Below are positions 41,684-50,400 of a stretch of DNA of 64,000 nt, piece after piece. The position numbers and the translations under genes were made by a program. The DNA lies in the NCBI RefSeq assembly GCF_029633825.1, contig NZ_CP090644.1, positions 62,001 through 126,000 on the forward strand. The letters are read 5' to 3'. The stretch comes from Burkholderia contaminans. GTDB taxonomy: Bacteria; Pseudomonadota; Gammaproteobacteria; Burkholderiales; Burkholderiaceae. Every line of letters begins with the position of its first letter. The stretch's first letter is position 1. A model generated the notes under the pieces. The model saw only the letters and a list, made by a program, of their open reading frames with translations, did not search any database and was not told the DNA's origin.

Positions 41684-42306
41684 AGTTTCTCCTCTTCCTC
41701 GCGATCACGGCCGGTGTCGGCTACTACGTGCTGCATGACGGGCCGACGCCGGATCTCGGCAATTTGTCGTCGTCCGTTGGGCATTTTGCGAGCTCTCTGA
41801 AGCACCCAGCCGACAACGCCTCACATTCTGAAAGCGCAGGCTCTGGCGACCACGCCTCCGTCCAATTCGCGACTTCACCCGACGGCCAGGCCGAGGCGCT
41901 CGTGCTGAGCGTGATCGACAGCGCGCAGTCGGAGCTCGACGTCGCCGCTTACGAGCTCACCAATCGTCGCATCGTTACCCATCTGATCGAGCGCGCCCGC
42001 GCTGGTGTCCAGGTCCGTGTCGTCCTCGACCGCTCCCAGCTTGACGGCCGCGGCTCGAAGCTCGCGGATCTCGTCGCGGCCGGAATACCGGTTCGCATCG
42101 ACATGGCCGTACCGCTCATGCACGACAAGTTCATCGTCGCTGATAGCGATACGACCCAGACAGGCTCGATGAACTACACGCAGGCCGGTGCCAATCACAA
42201 CGCTGAAAACGTCCTCGTCATCTGGCATCACGCCACGGTCGCCGCAGCCGTGCGCGCCGCGTGGGCGCGCCTATGGAATGAATCGAAGCCTTACCCAGGT
42301 GTTTGA
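41680..42306 (+). CDS. Phospholipase D-family nuclease (Nuc-like)
   Basis: The 208-residue protein has an N-terminal membrane/signal segment (FLLFLAITAGVGYYVL) and a single-HKD PLD domain: ALVLSVIDSAQSELDVAAYE, GVQVRVVLDRSQLDG, then LMHDKFIVADSDTTQTGSMN with HxK(x4)D near residue 146 and GANHNAENVLVI. Plasmid Nuc-type enzymes are dimeric, periplasmic nonspecific endonucleases. It is coupled to the small lipoprotein upstream. Confidence 0.88.
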   Translation: MKFLLFLAITAGVGYYVLHDGPTPDLGNLSSSVGHFASSLKHPADNASHSESAGSGDHASVQFATSPDGQAEALVLSVIDSAQSELDVAAYELTNRRIVTHLIERARAGVQVRVVLDRSQLDGRGSKLADLVAAGIPVRIDMAVPLMHDKFIVADSDTTQTGSMNYTQAGANHNAENVLVIWHHATVAAAVRAAWARLWNESKPYPGV

Positions 42307-42351
42307 CCCGGCAATCACGCGCGTAAGCCGAACTTTTTAATGGAGAACACG

Positions 42352-42600
42352 ATGCCTCATGTCGATTTCGAAGTCGCCTGCCAGACGATCGGGCAGCTGA
42401 TCGCCCACTATGTCGCCGTCATCGCTGAAGAGGAGTCGCGCAGCGAGCCGGATGCGGAGTGCATCGCTATAGCCGACGCGGAACGCAAGACTCTGGTTGC
42501 CGCTCGCGATGCGCTGCATCCGGATGATGCGGCTGCGATCGCTCGTGCGCTGGACATCTACGGCCTGCGTGTCCGTCGCTTGAACATCGGTCACGCCTGA
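42352..42600 (+). CDS. Small helical protein upstream of the zeta-toxin gene, possible antitoxin
   Basis: From ATG 42352 behind TGGAGA, the 82-residue acidic protein is fully helical (ACQTIGQLIAHYVAVIAEEE, IADAERKTLVAARDALHPDD, AAAIARALDIYGLRVRRLN). It lies 14 bases upstream of the zeta-toxin gene. Epsilon antitoxins are small helical proteins encoded just before zeta toxins; the size and place fit, but sequence similarity to epsilon is not evident. Confidence 0.6.
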   Translation: MPHVDFEVACQTIGQLIAHYVAVIAEEESRSEPDAECIAIADAERKTLVAARDALHPDDAAAIARALDIYGLRVRRLNIGHA

Positions 42601-42614
42601 TTCCGGAGCCCATC

Positions 42615-44594
42615 ATGGACACTATTCCGGATGTCGTGATGCAGCGCGCGTATGCGCGAGTGGAGCGCGAGGCGATTGACGGCAGCCGCGAGCAAGCCGA
42701 GCCGAAGGCGATCCTCATCGGTGGCCAACCCGGTGCCGGCAAGACGGCCATTGCGCGTCAGGCGATGGGCGAACTCAACGAGCGCGGTGGTGCCGTTTTG
42801 ATCGACGCCGATCGCATGAGGGAGAACCTGCCGCAGTACAGCCGGCTTCTTCGCGAGGATCCGCAACATGCAGCCGACCTGACGCATGCCGATGCTGGCC
42901 GGTGGGCGGGCCGGCTAACCACGGCCGCATCCGACGTGCGCCGTGATCTTGTGGTCGACGGCACGATGCGTAACCCCGATAGCCTGCGCAATCTGGCGCG
43001 GCGGCTCAAGGACCGCGGTTACACGCTGGAGGTTCGGGGCGTGGCCATGCCAGCGGACGTGTCGCTTACGCGTGCGCAGATGCGTACCGAGCGCGAAATC
43101 GCGACGACGGGCGTGGGACGGGTGGTCAATCGCGAGCAGCACGACCAGGCGTATGCCGGCATGGTGGAAACGGTCGCATTGCTCGAGCGTGAGAAGGCAG
43201 TGGATCGAATCCTGATCGTCGATCGGCATCACCGCGAGATATACCGCAACGAACTGCATCAGGGTGAATGGCGCGAGCCGCAAGCGGCCGCGGCGTCGAT
43301 CGTGCATGAGCGCGAGCGTCCGATGACCCGCGACGAGATAGCCCATCACGTTCAAATGCTCGATGACATTCGTGACGCTCGTACAGGCCGAGGCGCGCCG
43401 GCGCCGGAGATTGCCGACATCTCGCTGCGTCGTGAGCAGGCGCTACGCGTCCCGGAGAGGGATGCGCAAGCACGGGTCAACGGAGCGTCTGCGGATGCGC
43501 GGCCGGCACCGGAGCGCGGCTTGCGCGACGTCCTCCGGTCGATGACGCGTGACGTGCCGAACGTCGGTGGCCACTTCCCCGATCCGGTCGCCGAGGAAAT
43601 CGCTGCGTCGCGCCATCTGCCCGCCCTCGAGGCCAGGCTTCGCTCGCACGGGATGACTCACCTGACACCGCTGGACGCCGGCGCGTCGTCGGTCGTGCTG
43701 GCGGCCGACGACAAGCATGTGGTGCGGCTCGGAACCGGCGATCTTGCCGTTCGGCCAAAAATTCCCGAGGTCTTGCAGCCGGTGGCGAGCGGCACCGAAG
43801 GCAATCTGCGATACGAAATCATGCCCCGCGCCGATATGCGAGGCGTGACATCGGCCGACGTCGCGCGCACGGCCGACGCGCTTCGTCAGCGCGGATACCA
43901 CTGGAGCGATCAGGGCGTCGACAATCTGGGCATCGTGGACGGTCGTGTGGTCGTCGTCGATCCGGGTGGCATAGAGCCGGTACGCGAACGGGCCATTCTG
44001 CCGTCTGCACGCCAACCGGATCAGCCAAAGACGGAGGTCGAAGTCGATACGGCGCGCGCGCCGCGCCGGCGTACCGTTGACCACGCGCGCGACGCGGAGC
44101 GCGGCCGCGCGTTCGACACGCTGGGCCGTGACCAGGCGCTCGCCCTCTTCCCCGAGCTCGACGCGGCCTACCACCACCTCGAAACGCGGACCTCGATCAG
44201 CACGGTTCCCCACAGCGAAATCGAACGCGCCAACCTGTCCGAACAGATCCATCGGGGCCAGCTACCCGAGGGTGACGTGCCGGACGATGTTTCGCGCCGG
44301 GCGATCGGCCTGGCCGGCGATTACCACAACCTGATTCTGCGCGATGCGCAGCAGTTGGAGCGCCACTACCGCGGTGAGGTGCTCGCCAACTCGACGCACC
44401 ACTCGCTGGTCAAGATCGGTCAGACCGTTGGCATCGTCTATCCGCGCGATCGTCTGTCCCGCGATGTCGAGGTCGGCGAGCAGATCGCGATTCAGTATTC
44501 GCCGGACAGCGCGCTGCACCAGGTCAGGGAGCGCGATCACGAAGCGGAACGCGCAGACCGATCACACGACCACCAGCTTTCTATCGAGCGATAG
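42615..44594 (+). CDS. Zeta-toxin kinase fused to kinase-like and KfrB-like domains
   Basis: The 659-residue protein has three parts. Residues 1-220 form a zeta-toxin P-loop kinase: AILIGGQPGAGKTAIARQAM, VLIDADRMRENLPQYSRLL, LVVDGTMRNPDSLRNLARRL. Residues about 340-460 look like a small protein-kinase-like fold (SSVVLAADDKHVVRLGTG, then NLGIVDGRVVVVDPGGIEPV); this is a weaker reading. Residues 570-635 (NSTHHSLVKIGQTVGIVYPR, VEVGEQIAIQYSPDS) match the KfrB-type domain. Zeta toxins phosphorylate UDP-N-acetylglucosamine and poison wall synthesis. The long fusion is unusual for a simple addiction toxin. Confidence 0.8.
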   Translation: MDTIPDVVMQRAYARVEREAIDGSREQAEPKAILIGGQPGAGKTAIARQAMGELNERGGAVLIDADRMRENLPQYSRLLREDPQHAADLTHADAGRWAGRLTTAASDVRRDLVVDGTMRNPDSLRNLARRLKDRGYTLEVRGVAMPADVSLTRAQMRTEREIATTGVGRVVNREQHDQAYAGMVETVALLEREKAVDRILIVDRHHREIYRNELHQGEWREPQAAAASIVHERERPMTRDEIAHHVQMLDDIRDARTGRGAPAPEIADISLRREQALRVPERDAQARVNGASADARPAPERGLRDVLRSMTRDVPNVGGHFPDPVAEEIAASRHLPALEARLRSHGMTHLTPLDAGASSVVLAADDKHVVRLGTGDLAVRPKIPEVLQPVASGTEGNLRYEIMPRADMRGVTSADVARTADALRQRGYHWSDQGVDNLGIVDGRVVVVDPGGIEPVRERAILPSARQPDQPKTEVEVDTARAPRRRTVDHARDAERGRAFDTLGRDQALALFPELDAAYHHLETRTSISTVPHSEIERANLSEQIHRGQLPEGDVPDDVSRRAIGLAGDYHNLILRDAQQLERHYRGEVLANSTHHSLVKIGQTVGIVYPRDRLSRDVEVGEQIAIQYSPDSALHQVRERDHEAERADRSHDHQLSIER

Positions 44595-44602
44595 GGGCCG
44601 CC

Positions 44603-45019
44603 ATGTCTATTTTCAATCGCCCCCGACGTGTGCGTCCCGTTCCGCATTTTACGCGGCTCTATCTGGCCGAACGTCGACACATTCGCCGTCGGCTGTGGAC
44701 CAGTCCGAGACTGCTGCGTATCGAAGCCGATTGGGCGACGCGTTACGTCGTGCAGTGGCTCGCACTGTGCTGGTTGGCATGGGCACCGGCGTTGTTGCTC
44801 TGGTGGCGGCTGATCTCCAACGGATTCCACCTCGACTACCCGATCGTCGTCGAGCCGCGCGCTTCGCTGCCGATGTACGTGTTCGCCGGCCTCGTCGCTT
44901 CGCTTTTCTACGCGTGGTGGCGACCGTACATCAGCTACGTCGAGCTGCAGGTCAGGCGCCACATGGACGACTGGTATCGCACTGTATGTGAAGCGGCGCG
45001 ATCCGGCCGCCTGTATTAG
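44603..45019 (+). CDS. Small membrane protein
   Basis: The 138-residue product has a basic N terminus and two membrane segments (WLALCWLAWAPALLLWW and LPMYVFAGLVASLFYAWW). It starts 8 bases after the zeta fusion gene. The C-terminal tail YVELQVRRHMDDWYRTVCEA is amphipathic. No family is recognised. Confidence 0.65.
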   Translation: MSIFNRPRRVRPVPHFTRLYLAERRHIRRRLWTSPRLLRIEADWATRYVVQWLALCWLAWAPALLLWWRLISNGFHLDYPIVVEPRASLPMYVFAGLVASLFYAWWRPYISYVELQVRRHMDDWYRTVCEAARSGRLY

Positions 45020-45073
45020 GCCAGCAACGAATCACCGCCATTTTTGACTGTTGATCACACCAAGGGGAAGACC

Positions 45074-45472
45074 ATGAAATTCACGAAGAACACGCTCCTG
45101 ATCGTCGCGTTGTCGGCCACTGCGTTACTTGCCGGTTGCGCCACCACTGGCAACGAGCACCTCGAATCCGCGACGCAATCAAGCGTTCAGGCCCAAATCC
45201 AGCAGGGCAAGAGCACGAAGCAGGACGTTCAGGATGCTTTCGGTTCACCGAACAAGACCACATTCACCGATTCGGGTCTCGAGATCTGGACATACGAGCT
45301 GGCGCACGCCACGCCGCACGCTATCAACTTCGTCCCGATCGTCGGTGCGTTTGCACATGGCGCTGACGTGCGGAAGAAGACGTTGACAGTGCTGTTCGAC
45401 GACAGCGGGGTCGTCAAGAAATACACGTTTGCCGAGACCACCGACGTGGCCAAGGGAGGCATCGGCCAGTAG
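45074..45472 (+). CDS. SmpA/OmlA-like (BamE-fold) lipoprotein
   Basis: The 132-residue product has a lipobox (SATALLAGCATTGN) followed by IQQGKSTKQDVQDAFGSPNK and GLEIWTYELAHATPHAINFV, then KTLTVLFDDSGVVKKYTFAE, the pattern of SmpA/OmlA-type small outer-membrane lipoproteins. The start at 45074 follows AAGGGGAAG. A strong terminator lies 66 bases after the stop, so it ends its transcription unit. Confidence 0.85.
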   Translation: MKFTKNTLLIVALSATALLAGCATTGNEHLESATQSSVQAQIQQGKSTKQDVQDAFGSPNKTTFTDSGLEIWTYELAHATPHAINFVPIVGAFAHGADVRKKTLTVLFDDSGVVKKYTFAETTDVAKGGIGQ

Positions 45473-45538
45473 CGCCTGCCTGATCGCAATTTAGTGGCGG
45501 GAAGGTGCTGTTCCTTACCTTGCGCCTTCCCTTTGACG

Positions 45539-45565
45539 CCAGCCGGCTTGCCGGCTGGTCTTTTT
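45539..45565 (+). terminator. Intrinsic terminator
   Basis: CCAGCCGGC-TT-GCCGGCTGG followed by TCTTTTT is a textbook rho-independent terminator on the plus strand, ending the unit from about 41.5 kb. The next gene starts 34 bases later. Confidence 0.92.
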
Positions 45566-45598
45566 CCCCGATCTCGCGTTTCTGTAGAGGCACCCGCA

Positions 45599-46108
45599 AT
45601 GAATCGATATCGCGCATCTTCCATCGAGCGCCGGCGAGCTGCAGCCTCGATCGCCTGGCCAAAAGGCACGTTGATCCTGACCAACACGGATCCCTCTGCC
45701 CAACGCACGCTGAAGGGCGCGGCGGTCGCGCTTGCGGCGGCGGCTTGCCTGTTTTCCATCACTTGCACAAACGGGCCCTTGCAGTCCTGGGCTCGCTCGC
45801 GCGAGCACTTCGACATGCGACCTGCGATGGAGGCCGCCCTGAAAGCCGGAAGTCGTTCCGCCGGTACATGGCTTGCCGTTCATTTCAATCGCGACTATCC
45901 GGGCTTGCTCCAGGCCGAGTCAGACGCTGGCGAACCGACAGCGATGTACCTGGTTGCTCGCATGCACCTGCAAAAGCACGCGGGTTTCGGCCACACCACG
46001 GCGGCGACCGATTCGGATCAGGAAATCGGCATGCAACTCATGCGTCGAGCCGCGGCGGCAGGCGGTCAGGACGCCCTGCGCTATCTGGTCAGTGGGTCTG
46101 CGAACTGA
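45599..46108 (+). CDS. Sel1-like repeat protein, membrane-anchored
   Basis: The 169-residue product has a membrane segment (GAAVALAAAACLFSITC) and a C-terminal part with Sel1/TPR-like helices: LLQAESDAGEPTAMYLVARM and GMQLMRRAAAAGGQDALRYL. Such repeats mediate protein contacts in the periplasm or at the membrane. It starts a new unit after the terminator at 45539-45565. Confidence 0.65.
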   Translation: MNRYRASSIERRRAAASIAWPKGTLILTNTDPSAQRTLKGAAVALAAAACLFSITCTNGPLQSWARSREHFDMRPAMEAALKAGSRSAGTWLAVHFNRDYPGLLQAESDAGEPTAMYLVARMHLQKHAGFGHTTAATDSDQEIGMQLMRRAAAAGGQDALRYLVSGSAN

Positions 46109-46158
46109 ACACCACGATGGAATTGGACAAATACGCGGCATGTAAAGGAGAAAGCCGT

Positions 46159-46632
46159 ATGCATACGCGTCCCCTTCACCCCCCCGTTCATCGTCGACAT
46201 GTGCGAATCATGCTTGGCGTGTTGGCGCTCGTTACCTGGTTACTGATTGCGCCTATTGCTTACCTTGATGCGCTCGGATTCTGGAATAGCACGGAGCCCG
46301 TGTTCATCGCCGCGTTTGTTACGGCGCTACTGTTCTTGGCGGCTGTACGTTCGACGTGCACTCGACGTGGAACGTGGAGCGCACTACGTCGTGCGCAACG
46401 CGGTTTGCACCGTTTCGGCATGTGTGTCTATTTCATTTGCATGCTGTTGATGATCGTGATCGTCGGGAACTTCGATTCGTCGGCGGCCGGGTTGGCGGAA
46501 TCGGCTTTCGACTTGTGTTTCGACGGAATGGTTGCCGGCGCAACGTTGTACTTCTGGAGCCTACTGGCGCTGCCGGTCTTATATATTCTCGCCCGCACTG
46601 AATCGGCGTGGAAGCAGCGAGGTGCGCGATGA
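46159..46632 (+). CDS. Four-helix membrane protein
   Basis: From ATG 46159, five bases behind AAAGGAGAAAG, 157 residues with four membrane segments (MLGVLALVTWLLIAPIAYLD, VFIAAFVTALLFLAAV, FGMCVYFICMLLMIVIVG, LYFWSLLALPVLYILAR). It overlaps the DsbD alpha-domain gene by 4 bases. Several cysteines lie in or near the membrane segments. No family is recognised. Confidence 0.65.
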   Translation: MHTRPLHPPVHRRHVRIMLGVLALVTWLLIAPIAYLDALGFWNSTEPVFIAAFVTALLFLAAVRSTCTRRGTWSALRRAQRGLHRFGMCVYFICMLLMIVIVGNFDSSAAGLAESAFDLCFDGMVAGATLYFWSLLALPVLYILARTESAWKQRGAR

Positions 46633-47111
46633 CCGCTCGAACTCGCGTTCTGCACCGTTTAGTCGTGGCCGTGTCGCTGGCGTTGCTTGCGTGGATCGTT
46701 GGCGGTGTCCTCGCTCGCCAGGCACACGCGCAGGAGTTTCTGTCGCCCGAGCAAGCGTTCCGCGTTCGCATGACCGAAGAACGTGGCGCTGTCGTCCTCC
46801 ATTTTGCGATCGCTGACGGTTACCGACTTTACGGCGACCGCTTCCGGGTCGCGAGTGATGACGGCCGCGCGCACCTCGGTTCAATTCAGCACCGCGCCGG
46901 CAAGGTCGTCGCTGATCCGAGTGCTGGGCGTCCGGTTGAGGTGTTCGAGCGAGAAGTGACGTTGCGTGTGCCGGTCAATGCTCGCGAGATGTTCGGCCTC
47001 ACGGTGACCTATCAAGGCTGTGCAATCAACCAGATCTGCTATCCGCCGATGCAGCGGACCTTTCCGGTGATTGCTGCTGCACTGCTGTCGCAGTCGGAGG
47101 CGTCGCGATGA
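46629..47111 (+). CDS. Stand-alone DsbD N-terminal (alpha) domain
   Basis: The 160-residue product has a signal peptide ending in AHA and then the DsbD alpha fold: FLSPEQAFRVRMTEERGAVV, FAIADGYRLYGDRFRV, VTLRVPVNAREMFGLTVTYQ, and GCAINQICYPPMQRTFPV. The CxxxxxC pair near residue 131 matches the active Cys103-Cys109 of E. coli DsbD alpha. The membrane and thioredoxin domains of DsbD are absent, so it must receive electrons from another protein, or has another use. It is coupled to both neighbours. Confidence 0.85.
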   Translation: MTARTRVLHRLVVAVSLALLAWIVGGVLARQAHAQEFLSPEQAFRVRMTEERGAVVLHFAIADGYRLYGDRFRVASDDGRAHLGSIQHRAGKVVADPSAGRPVEVFEREVTLRVPVNAREMFGLTVTYQGCAINQICYPPMQRTFPVIAAALLSQSEASR

Positions 47112-47449
47112 CGGCCGTCCTTTCTCCCTTCTCGCGTGCCCAGTACGCCTATGCGGTCTGTACGACAGACCCCGGTTCGCCAAAGTGGTTCAGCCACCTC
47201 CATGCCGCTCGGCACCACGCGATAGCACCCGCTCGCGCATGCGTCGGCATCCACGATGGGGAATTCCCGCCCCTGACTGCCGATATCCCGATGCTGCGCG
47301 ACGCCTTCGAGGGTGCCGTGCTTGAGATTCACCAAAGGCAGCGCCGTCAGATCGATGGCGATGTTGCCGAAAGAAACCCCCTCTGTTCCCGGAATCTTGG
47401 CGGAGGACAGGAACAGAGGGCTCCAGGTCCTGCGCGAGCGCAGGCGTAA
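47108..47449 (+). CDS. Hypothetical protein, paralogue of the gene at 52075
   Basis: The 113-residue frame overlaps the DsbD gene by 4 bases. Its segment YAYAVCTTDPGS, then PPLTADIPMLRDAFEGAV, corresponds to YAMAICTTDEGS and SPLLADVPVLRDAFESAV in the protein at 52075, with matching spacing. The two genes flank the adhesin gene. The last 35 residues are unrelated and lie over an inverted repeat, so the 3' end may have been altered. Confidence 0.6.
   Translation: MTAVLSPFSRAQYAYAVCTTDPGSPKWFSHLHAARHHAIAPARACVGIHDGEFPPLTADIPMLRDAFEGAVLEIHQRQRRQIDGDVAERNPLCSRNLGGGQEQRAPGPARAQA
47379..47420. promoter_or_regulatory. Inverted repeat before the adhesin gene
   Basis: CCCTCTGTTCC (47379-47389) and GGAACAGAGGG (47410-47420) are perfect 11-bp inverted repeats separated by 20 bases, 72 bases upstream of the adhesin start. 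It may be a regulator site or an RNA hairpin controlling the large gene. Confidence 0.5.
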
Positions 47450-47491
47450 ACGTCCCGTAGACCGGGCACTCGTTGTTAAGCGGGGATTGTA

Positions 47492-50400
47492 ATGAAATTT
47501 TCGAAACGCCCTACACCAAGCGGTTTATCGATCGCGATCGCCGCGGCGATCGCATCGATGGCTGGTCCAGTGCATGCTCAGACGTCCGGAGACGGTGCGC
47601 TTTCAGATGGGAATGGTGCCGTTGCCTCTGGCGATTATTCCGTTGCGATCGGCACGGCGGTTACCTCTGCCGGGCCGCGCTCGTTGAGCTTTGGTTACGC
47701 GTCGACGGCGGCCGGAGCCGATTCGATCGTGCTCGGGACGTCCAGCACCGCGCAGACGAATGCGGTAGCGGTCGGCAATACGACGGCGGCCGGTACGAAT
47801 GCAACGGCAATGGGTTCCGCCGCCACTGCCGCGGGCAATGGTTCCGTCGCGATCGGAACCGGCGCCGTCGCGAACAATTCGCAGGATGTCGCAATCGGAT
47901 CGGGATCCACGACCGGCGCCGCGCACCCGCTTAGTAGCTTCGTTATTGCTGGTGAGAACTACTCGGTGGCGGGATCAACGTCCAACGGGGTGGTGAGTTT
48001 CGGTGCGCCGCAAAGTCCGAGGCAACTGACTAATGTTGCCGCCGGCGCCGTTAGTGCAACAAGTCTCGACGCCGTCAACGGATCCGAGCTCTATCACATG
48101 GGACAGGCAGTTGGGAGTCTCTCAACGTCGACGAGTCAGTCCGTGACGTCGCTGTCGACTGCGACCGCCAACAATGCCACGGGAGTTGCCGCCGTCTCTT
48201 CCGGACTCGCTACGCTGTCAACCACCGCCTCACAATCTTTGTCGTCGCTATCGACAGGGCTCTCGAGCAACACGGCCAACGTCACGAGCCTGTCGAGCAG
48301 TGCAGCCTCAAGCGTAGGTTCGCTCTCAACCAGCGTGGCCGGCGCCGGTACGGCGTTGGCCAGCTTGTCGACCGGTATTGCGCAGTCAGCCACGTCGCTG
48401 TCAACGGGCCTGGCAAGCAACACGGCCAGCATCACGAGTCTGTCGAGCAGTACGGCATCAGGCTTTGGTTCGCTCTCAACTGGGCTGTCCGACGTCGGCA
48501 CGACGGTCGCGAGCTTGTCGACGAGCACGGTTGCAGGGTTCTCGTCACTGTCGACGTCGACCGCTCAAACGGTCAGCAGCCTGTCAACCGGCGCGGCCAG
48601 TGCGATCGGTTCGTTATCGACCGGGACCGCACAGGCTGTCACGTCGCTGTCGACGGGCTTCGCCAGCAACACGGCCAACATCACGAGTCTGTCGAGCAGT
48701 ACGGCATCAGGCTTTGGTTCGCTCTCAACTGGGCTGTCCGACGTCGGCACGACGGTCGCGAGCTTGTCGACGGGCACGGCTGCAGGGTTCGTGTCGCTCT
48801 CGACGTCGACCGCACAAACGATCGGAAGTCTGTCGACGAGCACGGCCAGCGCGATTGCGACGTTGTCGACTACGACAAGCCGATCGATCTCGTCTCTTTC
48901 GACTGGCCTGGCCGGCGACGGCGCGACACTCTCGGCAATGCAGTCCGCTTTGGCTGCAGGGACCGTTGGTCTGGTTCAGCAAGCAGGCGGTGCCGGCACG
49001 GGCGCGATCACAATCGGCGCCAGTACCGGCGGTACGGTGCTCAACGTCGCCGGCAACGCGGGCGCGCGGCAGGTCAAGGGTGTGGCCGCAGGCACAGACG
49101 CTACCGATGCGGTCGACCTGCAGCAGCTGCAGAGCGTGGCGGCTCAGACAGGCGCAATCGGCTCGAGCGCGGTCGTCTACGACGATGTGTCCCACACGAG
49201 CATCACCTTTGGTGCGGTGGGTGTGCCAGTCACTTTGACCAACCTCGCGGACGGCTCCGTGAACGCCGGCAGCACGGACGCGGTCAACGGCCGGCAACTC
49301 TATGCCGCGCAGCAGGCGACGAATGCCAACAGTGGTGCGATCGCCGCACTGTCTACTTCAACGCAGGCGGTCACGTCGTCGCTTTCGACGGGCGCGGTTA
49401 ATAGTGCGGCCTTGTTCGGAAGCTTTTCATCCAGCACGGCTGCCACTTTCTCGCTCCTGTCGACTGGCTTGTCCGCGACCAACGAAAGTGTGTCGTCTCT
49501 CACGTCGAGCCTGGTGGCCGGAACCGTCGGGTTGGTCCAGCAGACCGGCGGGACCGGCAGTGGCCGGATCATGGTCGGGGCCAACACCGGCGGTACGGCC
49601 CTCGACGTGGCCGGCACATCTGGACCGCGTCAGGTCGAGGGCGTTGCCGCGGGCATCGACGGCACCGATGCGGTCAACCTGCAGCAGCTGCAGAGCGTGG
49701 CAGGCCAGACGGGCGCAATCGGCGCGAGCGCAGTTAGCTATGACGGCGCGTCGCATACCCGCGTCACGCTCGGTGCATCAGGGTCGCCTGTGACCCTGAC
49801 CAACCTCGCGGACGCCTCGTTGAACGCGAGCAGCACCGACGCTGTCACGGGTCGGCAGCTCTATGCTGCCCAGCAGGCGACGAACGCAAACGTCGGCGCG
49901 ATCGCTGCCCTGTCCACGTCAACGCTGGCGGCAGCGTCCTCGCTTTCCACGGGCATCGCCAGCAACGTCGTCTCGATCGCGAGCCTGTCGACCAGCACGA
50001 CCACGGCGCTTTCTTCTCTCTCGACCGGCGTCTCCCATGGCCTGGCGTCGCTGTCGACCGGCTTGTCCTCGGCCAACGCCGGCATATCAGCCCTCGCGTC
50101 CAGTCTTGCGGTCGGGACTGTCGGGCTGGTGCAGCAGTCCGGCGGCGCCAGCACCGGCACGATTACGGTCGGCGCCGGCACCGGCGGCATCGCGCTCGAC
50201 GTCGGCGGAACTGCGGGCGCGCGCCAGATCAAGGGCGTAGCCGCCGGCACAAACGCCACCGACGCGGTCAACCTGCAGCAACTGCAGGGCGTAACGGCGG
50301 CTGTGGGCGCCGTCGGCGACGGCGCAGTCTCCTATGATGACTCGACGCATTCGCGCGTCACGCTCGGCGCCCCCGGCGTCGGATCGCCCGTCGTGCTCAC

